DNA from: Pogonophryne albipinna
Taxonomy: Eukaryota; Chordata; Actinopteri; Perciformes; Artedidraconidae
Length of the DNA: 64,000 nt
Assembly (NCBI GenBank): GCA_028583405.1
Contig: CM053261.1
Location: 13,324,459 to 13,388,458, forward strand
Direction: 5' to 3'
The notes beneath the pieces were generated by a model that was not told the DNA's origin, searched no databases, and saw nothing but the letters and a program-made list of their open reading frames with translations. A program made the position numbers and the translations under genes. Of the stretch, positions 54,664 to 64,000 are shown in pieces (position 1 is the first letter of the stretch; each line of letters starts with the position of its first letter).

Positions 54664-54907
54664 AAACTCATCTCTTTCGACTCCACTTCGAGCAATAGAA
54701 CTATTAACAAAGCACTTATATACTAATAAAGGACTGGCTTACCTAAAGCCAGTTGAGTAGCACTTGAAATGTTTTTGCTCTATGAAACCTGATGTACTTA
54801 TATGATTCTGTTTTCTTCAAGTTTGTATTTTGTTGGTCGAACGCACTTATTGTAAGTCGCTTTGGATAAAAGCGTCAGCTAAATGCAATGTAATGTAATG
54901 TAATGTA
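51730..54907 (+). mobile_element. nearly full-length L2-like LINE
   Basis: Contains ORF2 with endonuclease and reverse transcriptase (see CDS) and ends with the GTAAGTCGCTTTGGATAAAAGC tail plus ATGTA repeats at 54885-54907. I did not find an ORF1 upstream and cannot fix the 5' boundary. The 3' half is close to the copy at 9882-11342. Confidence 0.9.
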
Positions 54908-55692
54908 TGTGTTTTATCCTCTGAACCGAACTCATTTACGGTAAAAACTGGTTGTTGGTTCCGGCCCCATGGTTCCGGCGCGCGCCATAATAGAGTGGCG
55001 AAGCCCCTCCCTCCATGGGACCTTATTTCGAAAAAATTATGTATTGAAGTCAATGGAGAGAGAAAGATTATCTTTCGATCCCGTTTGAATTGTGCCACGA
55101 ATTACACATATGATGTTTGTCAATTTAAAAGATAATTTTGCAAGTAAAAAAAAAAAATGTGTCGTAAAACTGTGAAGTAACACATTTGTTTGTGTGAAAC
55201 GCTCATCTCTACTACTACATCAACTACTAACTACATCTCTGGTCTCGCAGAACAACACACGTCACCAAGATGGCCGTCACTACTGTCTTGTCAACAAAAC
55301 GATTGACTACCCTCACTATCACCACAATGAAACACGTCCAGAAGAATGTCATGCAAAGCTGCCTGCCTGCCTGCCTTCCTTTGATTCTCTCTGAACTGCC
55401 TGGTCTTTTTAATGTTTAATGTCAACCATTTGTGCAGATAGCATGAAGTAGAAAAGATCGGCGATCGCCGATGCTAGCGTTAGCATTTCTCCCCCGGGCT
55501 TAAATTGTGTATTATAGAATGATCACACCGGTGACAGTACTCTTCAAAGGGTTCACGAAATATGACTACTACTCTTACTGTTTAACATTTTGGGTTACTT
55601 AATGTTACTTCATATTAAGGCTAATAAAAATGACAAGGCTGTAATGTTAACTAACGTGCTAGCTACTAGCTAGGTAGCTAACTTGATCCAGC
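54908..55692. other. intergenic/intronic sequence, possible satellite-like fragment
   Basis: 54920-55090 (CCATGGTTCCGGCGCGCGCCATAA region and TGGGACCTTATTTCG) looks like part of a dispersed repeat, but I cannot bound or name it. Nothing else recognised. Confidence 0.3.
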
Positions 55693-56887
55693 TAGTGTTA
55701 ATTTTCGTCAGCTATTTTTTAATTTAGTTTTAGTCTTAGTCCTGTGTTAAATTCTCTTTTTAGTTTTAGTCATATTTAGTCACCTTCATCCTGTTTTTAT
55801 TTAGTCAAGTTTTAGTCGACTAAAAGTCTGAGCATTTTAGTCTTATTTTAGTCGACTAAAACAGTAAACATTTTAGTCAAGATTTGGTCGACTAAAAGTC
55901 TGAGCATTTTAGTATTATTTTAGTCAAAGAAAACTAATTATTTTAGTCTACTTTTTGTCAATGAAAACTGTTGAGTGTTTTTTAGTCATCAGATTATATA
56001 GAACATTTCAGTCAAAATAGTCTAGCCAAAACCAATCATTTGTCATTTTAGTATATATAAATAAATAAGATCTTGTCCTTATTTGATGAAAAACACAGGT
56101 TGAATGATTAAGAATGCAGCTTTGCAGAGACTATCTGGTCAGGTTTGTGGTGTTTTTACCAGTGTTATGGCCACATTGCTTCCCTTCTGATAAAACAATG
56201 CATTCGCTTTTTTTCTCCGCCTCATTGTAGCAAAAATGGGCCCAAATATCACATCGTTTCTTTCTCCCAAGCAGTGGTGGCTTTAGACTTTTTCGTTGTC
56301 AGTCATTTTGACGGACAGGATCGTAATATTTCCGTCGTAATCCATTATTATCCGTCGAGTGCACAATTTATCACTCACTCGCGCTGACGGGGGGTATTCG
56401 GTTAACGCGAGTGCGACCACTGCTCCCAAGCCCTGTTGTTGCCATTTTATTTTCTGTTAAATAAGGTTAGTTAGACCATGAGTTAGACCCGAGTCTTCCT
56501 GACAGTTCACAGTGTGCCGCTGCCCGGTGTAATTCAAATGTACCGCCGCGCGCAGCACAGACACACACTGCTGCTGCCCTGCCGCAGCACCGGAAATGGA
56601 ACTGCTGGGAGAAAAACTGACTATCAGAGATGTAACGTTATCTTTGATAATATTTCGTCTCCTCATTTTTCGTCACCGAAAGTAAAGAGAGATTTTGGCA
56701 TAGTTTTTATTTAGTAAACTACATTTTCGTCTCATCACTTTTCGTCAACGATATTGCATGATGATTTTGTTACAGTTATTGTTTACTGCCGTCGGTGCCG
56801 TCTCGTCATCGTCTCGTTTTCGTCATGGAAAAAAAGGTCGTTGACGAACATATTTCGTCATAGTTTTAGTCAACGAAATTAACACTA
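55693..56887. mobile_element. hAT element with exact 8-bp duplication
   Basis: Ends TAGTGTTAATTT…/…AAATTAACACTA, flanked by GATCCAGC at 55685-55692 and 56888-56895. Interior has many TTTTAGTCGACTAAAA words as subterminal repeats. 1195 bp, no transposase recognised. Confidence 0.87.
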
Positions 56888-57346
56888 GATCCAGCCACTC
56901 CTGGGGGGTATACTACGAAGCAAGATTTTCGCTTAGCCGGCTAACTTCAGGGAAAACTCGGGGTTTCCGGTCCTACGAAGCTGGTTCTCTTTTTAGCAGG
57001 CTAGATCTCCATGGTAACTTATGCTGTGCGGCTAATCTGGGGGGTAAACTACGAATCTAGTAACATATCCTGGATATGTTTTGAGTTATCCGGTTGATTT
57101 AATCCAAAACAAAGCCGCTCTCGCTAAACTGTCCTACAACGCTGGCTATCAACTCGTTCGCTCAAGCCAGCCGTGTCCTATCTAGTTAGGTGCGCGTTCA
57201 CATGAAAGGGGTGGTATTTGGAGCATTCGACCAATCACAAACATGGAGAAGTGTACTGACAGCGCAGCGTCATAATTCCTGAATGAAAAGTCAACAATAA
57301 TATTCGTCAAATATGAAGAAGTTAAACTTTAAACATCCATGACTTA

Positions 57347-58330
57347 AACACTTTATCCAGGATAAAAGCCACATAGCTGCACCTGCAAGGTGAATAGAGA
57401 ACCGCAGTGACGCGTCCTAAAACCCGGATGTAAACTCCTTCCGGTTCCTTCGTCAAAAACGCAATGCAATTTCTCCATAGGATTTTGGAAAATAGCTGGA
57501 AATAAGGTCTGTGGTTGACACACATTTAAGAGACGGATCACGTTTTGTTCAGCCGGATAATATCCACATGTCTATCCTACTTTTATAATTTTCGAAGCAT
57601 AAATCTAGTCGCAAGAAGCAAAATGATAACGTTATACTATAAAGGAACTACAGCAGGGTCGCTGCTTCAACGTCACGCCAACTTAAGATCCATATTCAAA
57701 CATACAGATTGTAAATGGTACAAGTTGAAGCGTTTGTTTGAACAGTTTGCAGGAGGCAGGTACTTGCTTTCAAGCAGAACAGGACAAACAAACTTAGCGG
57801 GAGTGTTTTACGCGTTGAAGCGTTTGTTTGAACAGTTTGCAGGAGGCAGGTACTTGCTTTCAAGCAGAACAGGGCAAACAAACTTAGCGGGAGTGTTTTA
57901 CGCGTTGAAGCGTTTGTTTGAACAGTTTGCAGGAGGCAGGTACTTGCTTTCAAGCAGAACAGGGCAAACAAACTTAGCGGGAGTGTTTTACGCGTTCGGT
58001 GTAATGACGTAAAACGGCCTGGACAACTTCTGTAGTCCTATTCAGCCACTTGTTAACAACCATCGTTTTTCAGACACGGAAACTCTTCAAAAATCACCAG
58101 CGGGGTCACTGCTGATGTATTTAATGTCGTAGAACAAAACGTGATCTGTCTCTTCAATTTGTGTCAAACACAGACCTTATTTGGAGCAATTTTCCAAAAT
58201 CCTATGGAGAAATTGCATTGCTTTTTGTGGAAGGAACCAGACGTGGTAAAAATGCTAACTTACTTCCGGGTTTTAGGACACTGCGGTTCTCTATACAGCT
58301 GGTAAAAGAAAAAGTGTTTGAATGCGTACA
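57347..58330. mobile_element. DNA element with ~200-bp imperfect inverted repeats, interrupted by the LTR element
   Basis: 57347-57550 and 58130-58330 are inverted copies (shared words AGAGAACCGCAGTG, GCAATTTCTCCATAGGATTT and ATCACGTTTTGTTC). The right copy is cut off exactly where the LTR at 58333 begins, so the LTR structure inserted into this repeat arm. The outer left part may start near 56904, where GGGGGGTA(T/A)ACTACGAA occurs twice. Confidence 0.65.
57725..57994. repeat. 90-bp tandem repeat, three units
   Basis: Units at 57725, 57815 and 57905 begin TTGAAGCGTTTGTTTGAACA. Units 2 and 3 are identical as far as I can see; unit 1 differs at one base (GGAC for GGGC). The unit is 30 codons, so an open frame (57545-58012) runs through, but it has no recognisable protein features and lies inside the inverted-repeat element. 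Confidence 0.92.
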
Positions 58331-58332
58331 TG

Positions 58333-58721
58333 TGATGCCCCTGTGGGTTCATCAGTAGAGAGGAGGTGGCTGTCCTGTCTGTGCTGTGGTGATTGGTGAT
58401 TGCAGTAACTCAGGGCACCTGGGTCTGGTGTCCTGCAGCTATTTAACGCCTCTCTGCTCCTCTCTCTGCTTCTCCCTGCAGGCACACCGGTTTTGTTGAG
58501 TATAATAGGAGTTTCTTCAGTTGCTTTACTTTGTGCACTTCAACACTCTCACACACATGTCCATACAATCCTCACCCTGCATTTACATTACTGATACCAC
58601 TGACTTCCACACCTCATACTTTACTGGTTTTGATTTGGTTTGTCCTAAATAAACACCTTTACCTACCCGTTGATATGTTGTGTCTCCTTTTTGTTGTGGC
58701 CTTTTGAGCCAGGTCGCAACA
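58333..58721 (+). repeat. LTR (plus orientation) at left edge of palindromic retroelement
   Basis: 389 bp, TGATGCCCCTGTGGGTTC … GTCGCAACA, with TATTTAA near 58440 and AATAAA near 58648. Differs from the minus-orientation LTR at 60996-61400 by several substitutions and indels (16 bp net length). Confidence 0.85.
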
Positions 58722-58723
58722 AA

Positions 58724-58736
58724 TGGGGGCTCGTCC
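58724..58736 (+). promoter_or_regulatory. tRNA-Pro-type primer-binding site
   Basis: TGGGGGCTCGTCC, two bases after the LTR, matches the start of the proline-tRNA primer site used by many retroviruses and some Ty3-like elements; the match then breaks (AGCG). Confidence 0.75.
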
Positions 58737-59289
58737 AGCGGGTTATTTGTTTAAAAAGTTTGTGTAGTGCTCAGAGCACATGGTGTCATTGAGCAGCTGA
58801 TTCATTGTTGTGGTCCAGCTGTGTGCTGGCTTGTCGCTGCTATTTGGGGGACACATCATGTCTTTTGGGTTTCAGGAAGCTGTAGTGTTTGACATGTCGT
58901 CAGGTTTTGTGTGCTAATCAGAGGGTAAGATGTTGCTGTTTGTTACGCTTTTGTAAAAGAGATTTTCCCCGCTAGGCTTAAGTGGCGTTTCCCCTTGGGT
59001 TGCGTCTGTTTTTTTTTGTTTTCATAGTGTTGTGGCGACGTGGTTAGTGTCAGCTGTTTTCGGACAGCTGTCTCGGGGGCACGTCCGCGTGAGTTCTTGG
59101 TGTTACCTGCGTGCAGGTTGCTCCATAACTCCGCCGGGTTCCAGTGCGTAATTACCCACCGCAAGCCACATGAAGACTAGGTGAGATTAGGAAGATTTTG
59201 TTTAGGCAGTTAGGGGGAAATTCTCTGTTGGGTTAATCTTATGCCCATGCGTGTTGGCAGTTTAATACTTTGCTTTCTGATTGGCTATT

Positions 59290-61095
59290 ATGACTTCTTT
59301 GTCAGCGTTTGTGGATGTGCCCTCAGTGTCTTTCTTAGATGATTGCCAGAAGGCGCAGTTGGTCGAAATAGCAGAGCACTATGACATTGCTGTTGTGGGG
59401 AGCAAGCGGAAACATGACATTAAAACTGTCATTGTGTCATCTTTGTTTGAACAGGGGGTGTTGCAGAAGAGTGAGTCTGGTGCAGCAGGGTTCGTGCCGG
59501 TAGTGGTTCAGACAGCTGGTTTGACGTTCGAGCAGCAAAAGGAGCTTTTGGCCATGCAGTTGGAGCAGGAGAGATTGCGGTTGGAGTTAAAGTTGGAGCA
59601 GGAGAAGTTGAGGTTGGAGCAGGAGAAGTTGCAGTTGGACATGAGGTTGGAACAGGAGAAGTTGAGGTTGGAGCAGGAGAAGTTGCAGTTGGAGTTGAGG
59701 TTGGAGCAGGAGAAGTTGCAGTTGGAGATGAGGGGTCAGCAGCAGGAGGTAGAGAAGCGTTTAGAGGTGGAGAAGGTGCTGGAGGTGGAAAAGATGAAAT
59801 GTGAGGTGGAACATGCTAGATTACGGCTGATGGGAGAGGGCAAGTTTTCTCCAGGGGAGGATGGTGGTGATAGGTCGGCATCAGGCAGTGGCGATATCAT
59901 TTCTTACTTGCGATTAGTGCCAAAGTTTAATGAGCGTGACCCGGACATTTTTTTCACTCTATTTGAACGCATAGCAGAGGCAAGAAACTGGTCAGATTCG
60001 GACAGAGTGCTGTTACTTCAGTGTGTACTCACTGGGCGAGCACAGGAAGCCTATTCAGCTGTTTGTGGCGAAAATGCTTTGGACTATGATAGAGTAAAAT
60101 CAGCGGTGTTGAAGTCTTACGAACTGGTTCCTGAAGCGTATCGTCAAAGGTTCAGAAGTTGGGTGAAGGGAGATAAACAGACACATGTGGAGTTTATCCG
60201 TGATTTAACTTCTCATTTTCAGCGGTGGTGCGCGGCAGCAAAGGTTGCAAGTTTTGACGGTCTTTGTGAGCTCATTGTCTTGGAACAATTTAAAGACATT
60301 CTCCCTCAGCGTGTGGCCACTTATGTGAATGAACAGAAGCCTTCCACCGCGTTTAGAGCTGCTGAATTAGCGGACGATTTTGTGTTGACACATAAGGGCA
60401 GTTTTACTGAGAAGTATTCTAGGGGTGATTGGAAACGTGGAGAAGACAATGGCTATGCCCGCGGTGGTGCAAAGTTTTCACCAGGCTCCTCCCGTAGATT
60501 TGTAGGTCCAGGGCGATCCGAGGGCGCCAGAGTGGGCCAATGTCATTATTGCCGAGAAGAGGGTCATTGGAAGGAGCGGTGTCCGTTGCTGGAACCTGAG
60601 GGGAAGCCTCGTTCTTCATCACATGCTCCAGCCATGTGTTGTTCTGCCGTTTTGGTTAAAAAGCCGCAGGGTGTAAGATCGGGCATGGTGCCTGTTAAGA
60701 AGCTGGTTTGTGCCGACTTGGAGGTGGGTTCTGTTTTTGAGCCGTTCATAACGGAAGCCGTTGTATCAATGGTCGGTAGTGACAAGTATGTTCCGATTAA
60801 GGTGTTGCGTGACACAGCAGCTAGATACTCATTTATTGTTGAGTCAGTGTTGCCTTTTTCGTCAGAGACAGAAACAGGGGATTTTGTGCTGATGAGGGGC
60901 ATGGAGATGGGCTTGATTCCTGTGCAACGTCATACAGTAGTGCTGGATTGTGAGCTGGTACGGGGAGTTGTGTCTATCGGCGTGCGTCCCCCATTTGTTG
61001 CGACCTGGCTCAAAAGGCCACAACAAAAAGGAGACACAACATGTCAACGGGTAGGTAAAGGTGTTTATTTAGGACAAACAAATCAAAACCAGTAA
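59290..61095 (+). pseudogene. gag-protease ORF, plus copy, truncated into antisense LTR
   Basis: First 567 residues equal the minus-strand ORF (see 61375-63666). The match ends at 60990, and the frame then runs through PBS-like and LTR sequence in reverse (VATWLKRPQQKG…) to a stop at 61095. The protease-like region is present, but everything after it, including the SSRP1-like part, is lost. The ATG used is the fourth codon of a longer frame opened by a TTG. Confidence 0.85.
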
Positions 61096-61400
61096 AGTAT
61101 GAGGTGTGGAAGTCAGTGGTATCAGTAATGTAAATGCAGGGTGAGGATTGTATGGACATGTATGTGTGTGAGAGTGTTGAAGTGCACAAAGTAAAGCAAC
61201 TGAAGAAACTACTATTATACTCACAAAACCGGTGTGCCTGCAGGGAGAAGCAGAGAGAGCACAGAGAGGAGCAGAGAGGCGTTAAATAGCTGGACACCAG
61301 GACACCAGACCCAGGTGCCCTGAGTTACTGCAATCACCAATCACCACAGCACAGCCAGGACAGCCACCTCCTCTCTACTGATGAACCCACAGGGGCATCA
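60996..61400 (-). repeat. LTR (minus orientation), 3' LTR of the minus-strand element
   Basis: 405 bp, reverse complement of the 58333-58721 LTR with small differences. Beyond its U5 end comes AAATGGGGG, the LTR-to-primer-site sequence of a 5' LTR, which then joins inverted gag sequence at a shared GGG. No strong polypurine tract abuts its U3 start; the nearest purine run is about 41 bp upstream (61442-61452). Confidence 0.85.
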
Positions 61401-63666
61401 CCTTAAGACGGGGCCCCAAAGGGATCCACGACAACCCAATATCCTCCTTCTTAACTCCAGCTTTTTTAATTTCCTTCTTAGGACTGGAGGACGCTCCTCC
61501 TCCGCCGCTGTCCCACTCCTCCTCGGGTTGGCTGGCGTTGATCCACAGCATGTAGGCGCTCATCGGCCTCTTGGGCGCGCCGACCTCGTTCGGCCTCCTC
61601 TTGTTCGGCCTCCTCTTGTTCGGCCTCCTCTTGTTCGGCCTCCTCTTGTTCGGCCTCCTCTTCTTCGCTTTGCAGGGTTTCCTCTCTTTCTTCTCCTTCT
61701 TCTTTGTCTCGATCTCAAAGTCAAAGGACCGTGCTGGACCACATTTTCCAGACTCCGAAACAGGTAGGTCAGTCGACATCCTACGGCTCTGCGCACGCGT
61801 AACAGTATAAACTGGAGACACACTTGGAAATTGCAAACCGCTCTCATCTGGCTCTACAGATGCCAACGGCCTGGAAATCACCACAGGCGGTGGCACACCC
61901 GCCCACACAGCACTACCAGCTAGATCGTTGCCCAAAATCATCTGTACCCCATCAAGTGGCAACGCGGGACGCACGCCGATAGACACAACTCCCCGTACCA
62001 GCTCACAATCCAGCACTACTGTATGACGTTGCACAGGAATCAAGCCCATCTCCATGCCCCTCATCAGCACAAAATCCCCTGTTTCTGTCTCTGACGAAAA
62101 AGGCAACACTGACTCAACAATAAATGAGTATCTAGCTGCTGTGTCACGCAACACCTTAATCGGAACATACTTGTCACTACCGACCATTGATACAACGGCT
62201 TCCGTTATGAACGGCTCAAAAACAGAACCCACCTCCAAGTCGGCACAAACCAGCTTCTTAACAGGCACCATGCCCGATCTTACACCCTGCGGCTTTTTAA
62301 CCAAAACGGCAGAACAACACATGGCTGGAGCATGTGATGAAGAACGAGGCTTCCCCTCAGGTTCCAGCAACGGACACCGCTCCTTCCAATGACCCTCTTC
62401 TCGGCAATAATGACATTGGCCCACTCTGGCGCCCTCGGATCGCCCTGGACCTACAAATCTACGGGAGGAGCCTGGTGAAAACTTTGCACCACCGCGGGCA
62501 TAGCCATTGTCTTCTCCACGTTTCCAATCACCCCTAGAATACTTCTCAGTAAAACTGCCCTTATGTGTCAACACAAAATCGTCCGCTAATTCAGCAGCTC
62601 TAAACGCGGTGGAAGGCTTCTGTTCATTCACATAAGTGGCCACACGCTGAGGGAGAATGTCTTTAAATTGTTCCAAGACAATGAGCTCACAAAGACCGTC
62701 AAAACTTGCAACCTTTGCTGCCGCGCACCACCGCTGAAAATGAGAAGTTAAATCACGGATAAACTCCACATGTGTCTGTTTATCTCCCTTCACCCAACTT
62801 CTGAACCTTTGACGATACGCTTCAGGAACCAGTTCGTAAGACTTCAACACCGCTGATTTTACTCTATCATAGTCCAAAGCATTTTCGCCACAAACAGCTG
62901 AATAGGCTTCCTGTGCTCGCCCAGTGAGTACACACTGAAGTAACAGCACTCTGTCCGAATCTGACCAGTTTCTTGCCTCTGCTATGCGTTCAAATAGAGT
63001 GAAAAAAATGTCCGGGTCACGCTCATTAAACTTTGGCACTAATCGCAAGTAAGAAATGATATCGCCACTGCCTGATGCCGACCTATCACCACCATCCTCC
63101 CCTGGAGAAAACTTGCCCTCTCCCATCAGCCGTAATCTAGCATGTTCCACCTCACATTTCATCTTTTCCACCTCCAGCACCTTCTCCACCTCTAAACGCT
63201 TCTCTACCTCCTGCTGCTGACCCCTCATCTCCAACTGCAACTTCTCCTGCTCCAACCTCAACTCCAACTGCAACTTCTCCTGCTCCAACCTCAACTTCTC
63301 CTGTTCCAACCTCATGTCCAACTGCAACTTCTCCTGCTCCAACCTCAACTTCTCCTGCTCCAACTTTAACTCCAACCGCAATCTCTCCTGCTCCAACTGC
63401 ATGGCCAAAAGCTCCTTTTGCTGCTCGAACGTCAAACCAGCTGTCTGAACCACTACCGGCACGAACCCTGCTGCACCAGACTCACTCTTCTGCAACACCC
63501 CCTGTTCAAACAAAGATGACACAATGACAGTTTTAATGTCATGTTTCCGCTTGCTCCCCACAACAGCAATGTCATAGTGCTCTGCTATTTCGACCAACTG
63601 CGCCTTCTGGCAATCATCTAAGAAAGACACTGAGGGCACATCCACAAACGCTGACAAAGAAGTCAT
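61375..63666 (-). CDS. gag-protease polyprotein with SSRP1-like tail, no pol
   Basis: 763 residues from the ATG at 63666 to a stop inside the LTR. Residues ~15-60: small helical SAP-like N-terminal domain. About 80-185: long Leu/Glu-rich coiled coil with LEQEKLRL repeats. About 200-370: capsid region like the SCAN/gag fold of Ty3-like elements (FFTLFERIAEARNW, FRSWVKGDKQ). 418-431: zinc knuckle CHYCREEGHWKERC. About 505-600: retropepsin-like domain with LRDTAAR in place of the usual DTG/DSG, and LGNDLAG. About 610-640: linker VTRAQSRR, which in relatives leads into reverse transcriptase. Here it instead runs into ~95 residues resembling SSRP1 (646-740), then LTR. Reverse transcriptase, RNase H and integrase are absent, so the element is non-autonomous. 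Family: Ty3-type retroelement; finer placement not possible here. Confidence 0.85.
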   Translation of the reverse strand: MTSLSAFVDVPSVSFLDDCQKAQLVEIAEHYDIAVVGSKRKHDIKTVIVSSLFEQGVLQKSESGAAGFVPVVVQTAGLTFEQQKELLAMQLEQERLRLELKLEQEKLRLEQEKLQLDMRLEQEKLRLEQEKLQLELRLEQEKLQLEMRGQQQEVEKRLEVEKVLEVEKMKCEVEHARLRLMGEGKFSPGEDGGDRSASGSGDIISYLRLVPKFNERDPDIFFTLFERIAEARNWSDSDRVLLLQCVLTGRAQEAYSAVCGENALDYDRVKSAVLKSYELVPEAYRQRFRSWVKGDKQTHVEFIRDLTSHFQRWCAAAKVASFDGLCELIVLEQFKDILPQRVATYVNEQKPSTAFRAAELADDFVLTHKGSFTEKYSRGDWKRGEDNGYARGGAKFSPGSSRRFVGPGRSEGARVGQCHYCREEGHWKERCPLLEPEGKPRSSSHAPAMCCSAVLVKKPQGVRSGMVPVKKLVCADLEVGSVFEPFITEAVVSMVGSDKYVPIKVLRDTAARYSFIVESVLPFSSETETGDFVLMRGMEMGLIPVQRHTVVLDCELVRGVVSIGVRPALPLDGVQMILGNDLAGSAVWAGVPPPVVISRPLASVEPDESGLQFPSVSPVYTVTRAQSRRMSTDLPVSESGKCGPARSFDFEIETKKKEKKERKPCKAKKRRPNKRRPNKRRPNKRRPNKRRPNEVGAPKRPMSAYMLWINASQPEEEWDSGGGGASSSPKKEIKKAGVKKEDIGLSWIPLGPRLKVMPLWVHQ
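61456..61731 (-). other. host-derived segment resembling SSRP1 (FACT subunit)
   Basis: In-frame part of the gag ORF whose blocks match the chromatin factor SSRP1 in SSRP1 order: RSFDFEIETK (middle domain), KKEKKERKP (basic linker), GAPKRPMSAYMLWINAS (61581-61531, first helix of the HMG box), EEWD (later in the HMG box), then SGGG…SSSPKKE of the basic tail. Sequence between blocks is missing, so no complete HMG box remains. Five 15-bp units encoding KRRPN (about 61588-61665) sit between the blocks. Recognition is from memory of vertebrate SSRP1 and should be confirmed by search. Confidence 0.75.
61588..61665. repeat. 15-bp tandem repeat, five units
   Basis: TTCGGCCTCCTCTTG repeated five times on the plus strand; encodes KRRPN on the minus strand within the SSRP1-like segment. 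Confidence 0.95.
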
Positions 63667-64000
63667 AATAGCCAATCAGAAAGCAAAGTATTAAACTGCC
63701 AACACGCATGGGCATAAGATTAACCCAACAGAGAATTTCCCCCTAACTGCCTAAACAAAATCTTCCTAATCTCACCTAGTCTTCATGTGGCTTGCGGTGG
63801 GTAATTACGCACTGGAACCCGGCGGAGTTATGGAGCAACCTGCACGCAGGTAACACCAAGAACTCACGCGGACGTGCCCCCGAGACAGCTGTCCGAAAAC
63901 AGCTGACACTAACCACGTCGCCACAACACTATGAAAACAAAAAAAAACAGACGCAACCCAAGGGGAAACGCCACTTAAGCCTAGCGGGGAAAATCTCTTT

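Larger units (their letters stand above)
58956..64000. repeat. 2035-bp inverted repeat with 975-bp spacer
   Basis: 58956-60990 (plus) equals the reverse complement of 61966-64000: coordinates sum to 122956 at every point checked. The ~330 bp of leader and both coding strands gave no difference, and even antisense open frames are identical. The right arm runs out of the window. Spacer 60991-61965 holds the minus-strand LTR and the end of the minus-strand ORF. Confidence 0.92.

Noticed and set aside
57545..58012. 155-codon ORF with three 30-residue repeats
   Set aside because: It is produced by the 90-bp tandem repeat inside a DNA element; no known domain and no upstream start context.
61531..61581. 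Functional HMG box gene
   Set aside because: Only the first helix region and a few later residues are present; the box is incomplete and the segment is inside a retroelement ORF.
62054..62537. Plus-strand frames of 112 and 67 codons, also found at 60419-60902 on the minus strand
   Set aside because: They are antisense shadows of the gag-protease ORF; their value is only to confirm that the inverted arms are identical.

Overview
This window is teleost (ray-finned fish) nuclear DNA. Three vertebrate genes with ordinary GT-AG introns lie on the minus strand in the order arvcf-like, bmp10-like, smad4 (read in transcription order from high to low coordinates). The rest is introns and intergenic sequence packed with fish-type repeats: L2-like LINEs sharing one 3' tail, many short DNA transposons with exact target-site duplications, long CA/GT microsatellites and two very different LTR elements. 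There is no bacterial-style gene organisation and no CRISPR array.

Region by region. 1-7.7 kb: smad4, ten coding exons that join into one open 497-codon frame, with a probable non-coding first exon and promoter near 7.57-7.70 kb. 7.7-18.7 kb: intergenic, almost entirely nested mobile elements (a 5'-truncated LINE at 9.88-11.34 kb, a hAT element at 12.26-13.35 kb with an 8-bp duplication, and a three-deep nest at 14.29-15.97 kb). 18.77-20.46 kb: a two-exon TGF-beta family ligand closest to BMP10. 23.48-37.03 kb: fifteen exons of an armadillo-repeat catenin of the ARVCF type, ending in a DSWV PDZ-binding tail; its 5' end is not in the exons found and probably lies beyond the window. 37-64 kb: upstream or intronic sequence of that gene, carrying a complete non-autonomous LTR element (38.58-41.43 kb), a nearly full-length L2-like LINE (51.73-54.91 kb), several hAT elements, and at the right edge a palindromic LTR-retroelement structure (58.33 to beyond 64 kb).

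How the genes relate: BMP10-type ligands signal through receptor-activated Smads whose shared partner is Smad4, so a ligand and its intracellular mediator sit about 12 kb apart. Arvcf is a cadherin-binding junction protein and has no obvious link to that pathway.

The most unusual content is in the LTR elements. The right-edge element has intact gag and protease-like coding, but where pol should be it carries, in frame, a mosaic of short blocks that I recognise as the host chromatin factor SSRP1 (including the start of its HMG box). It is arranged as a >2-kb inverted repeat that looks perfect wherever I compared it. The 38.6-kb element has two near-identical LTRs, a 5-bp duplication, a single proline-rich repetitive ORF with no pol, and a primer-binding site complementary to its own predicted RNA 5' end, the self-priming signature of the Tf1/sushi group.
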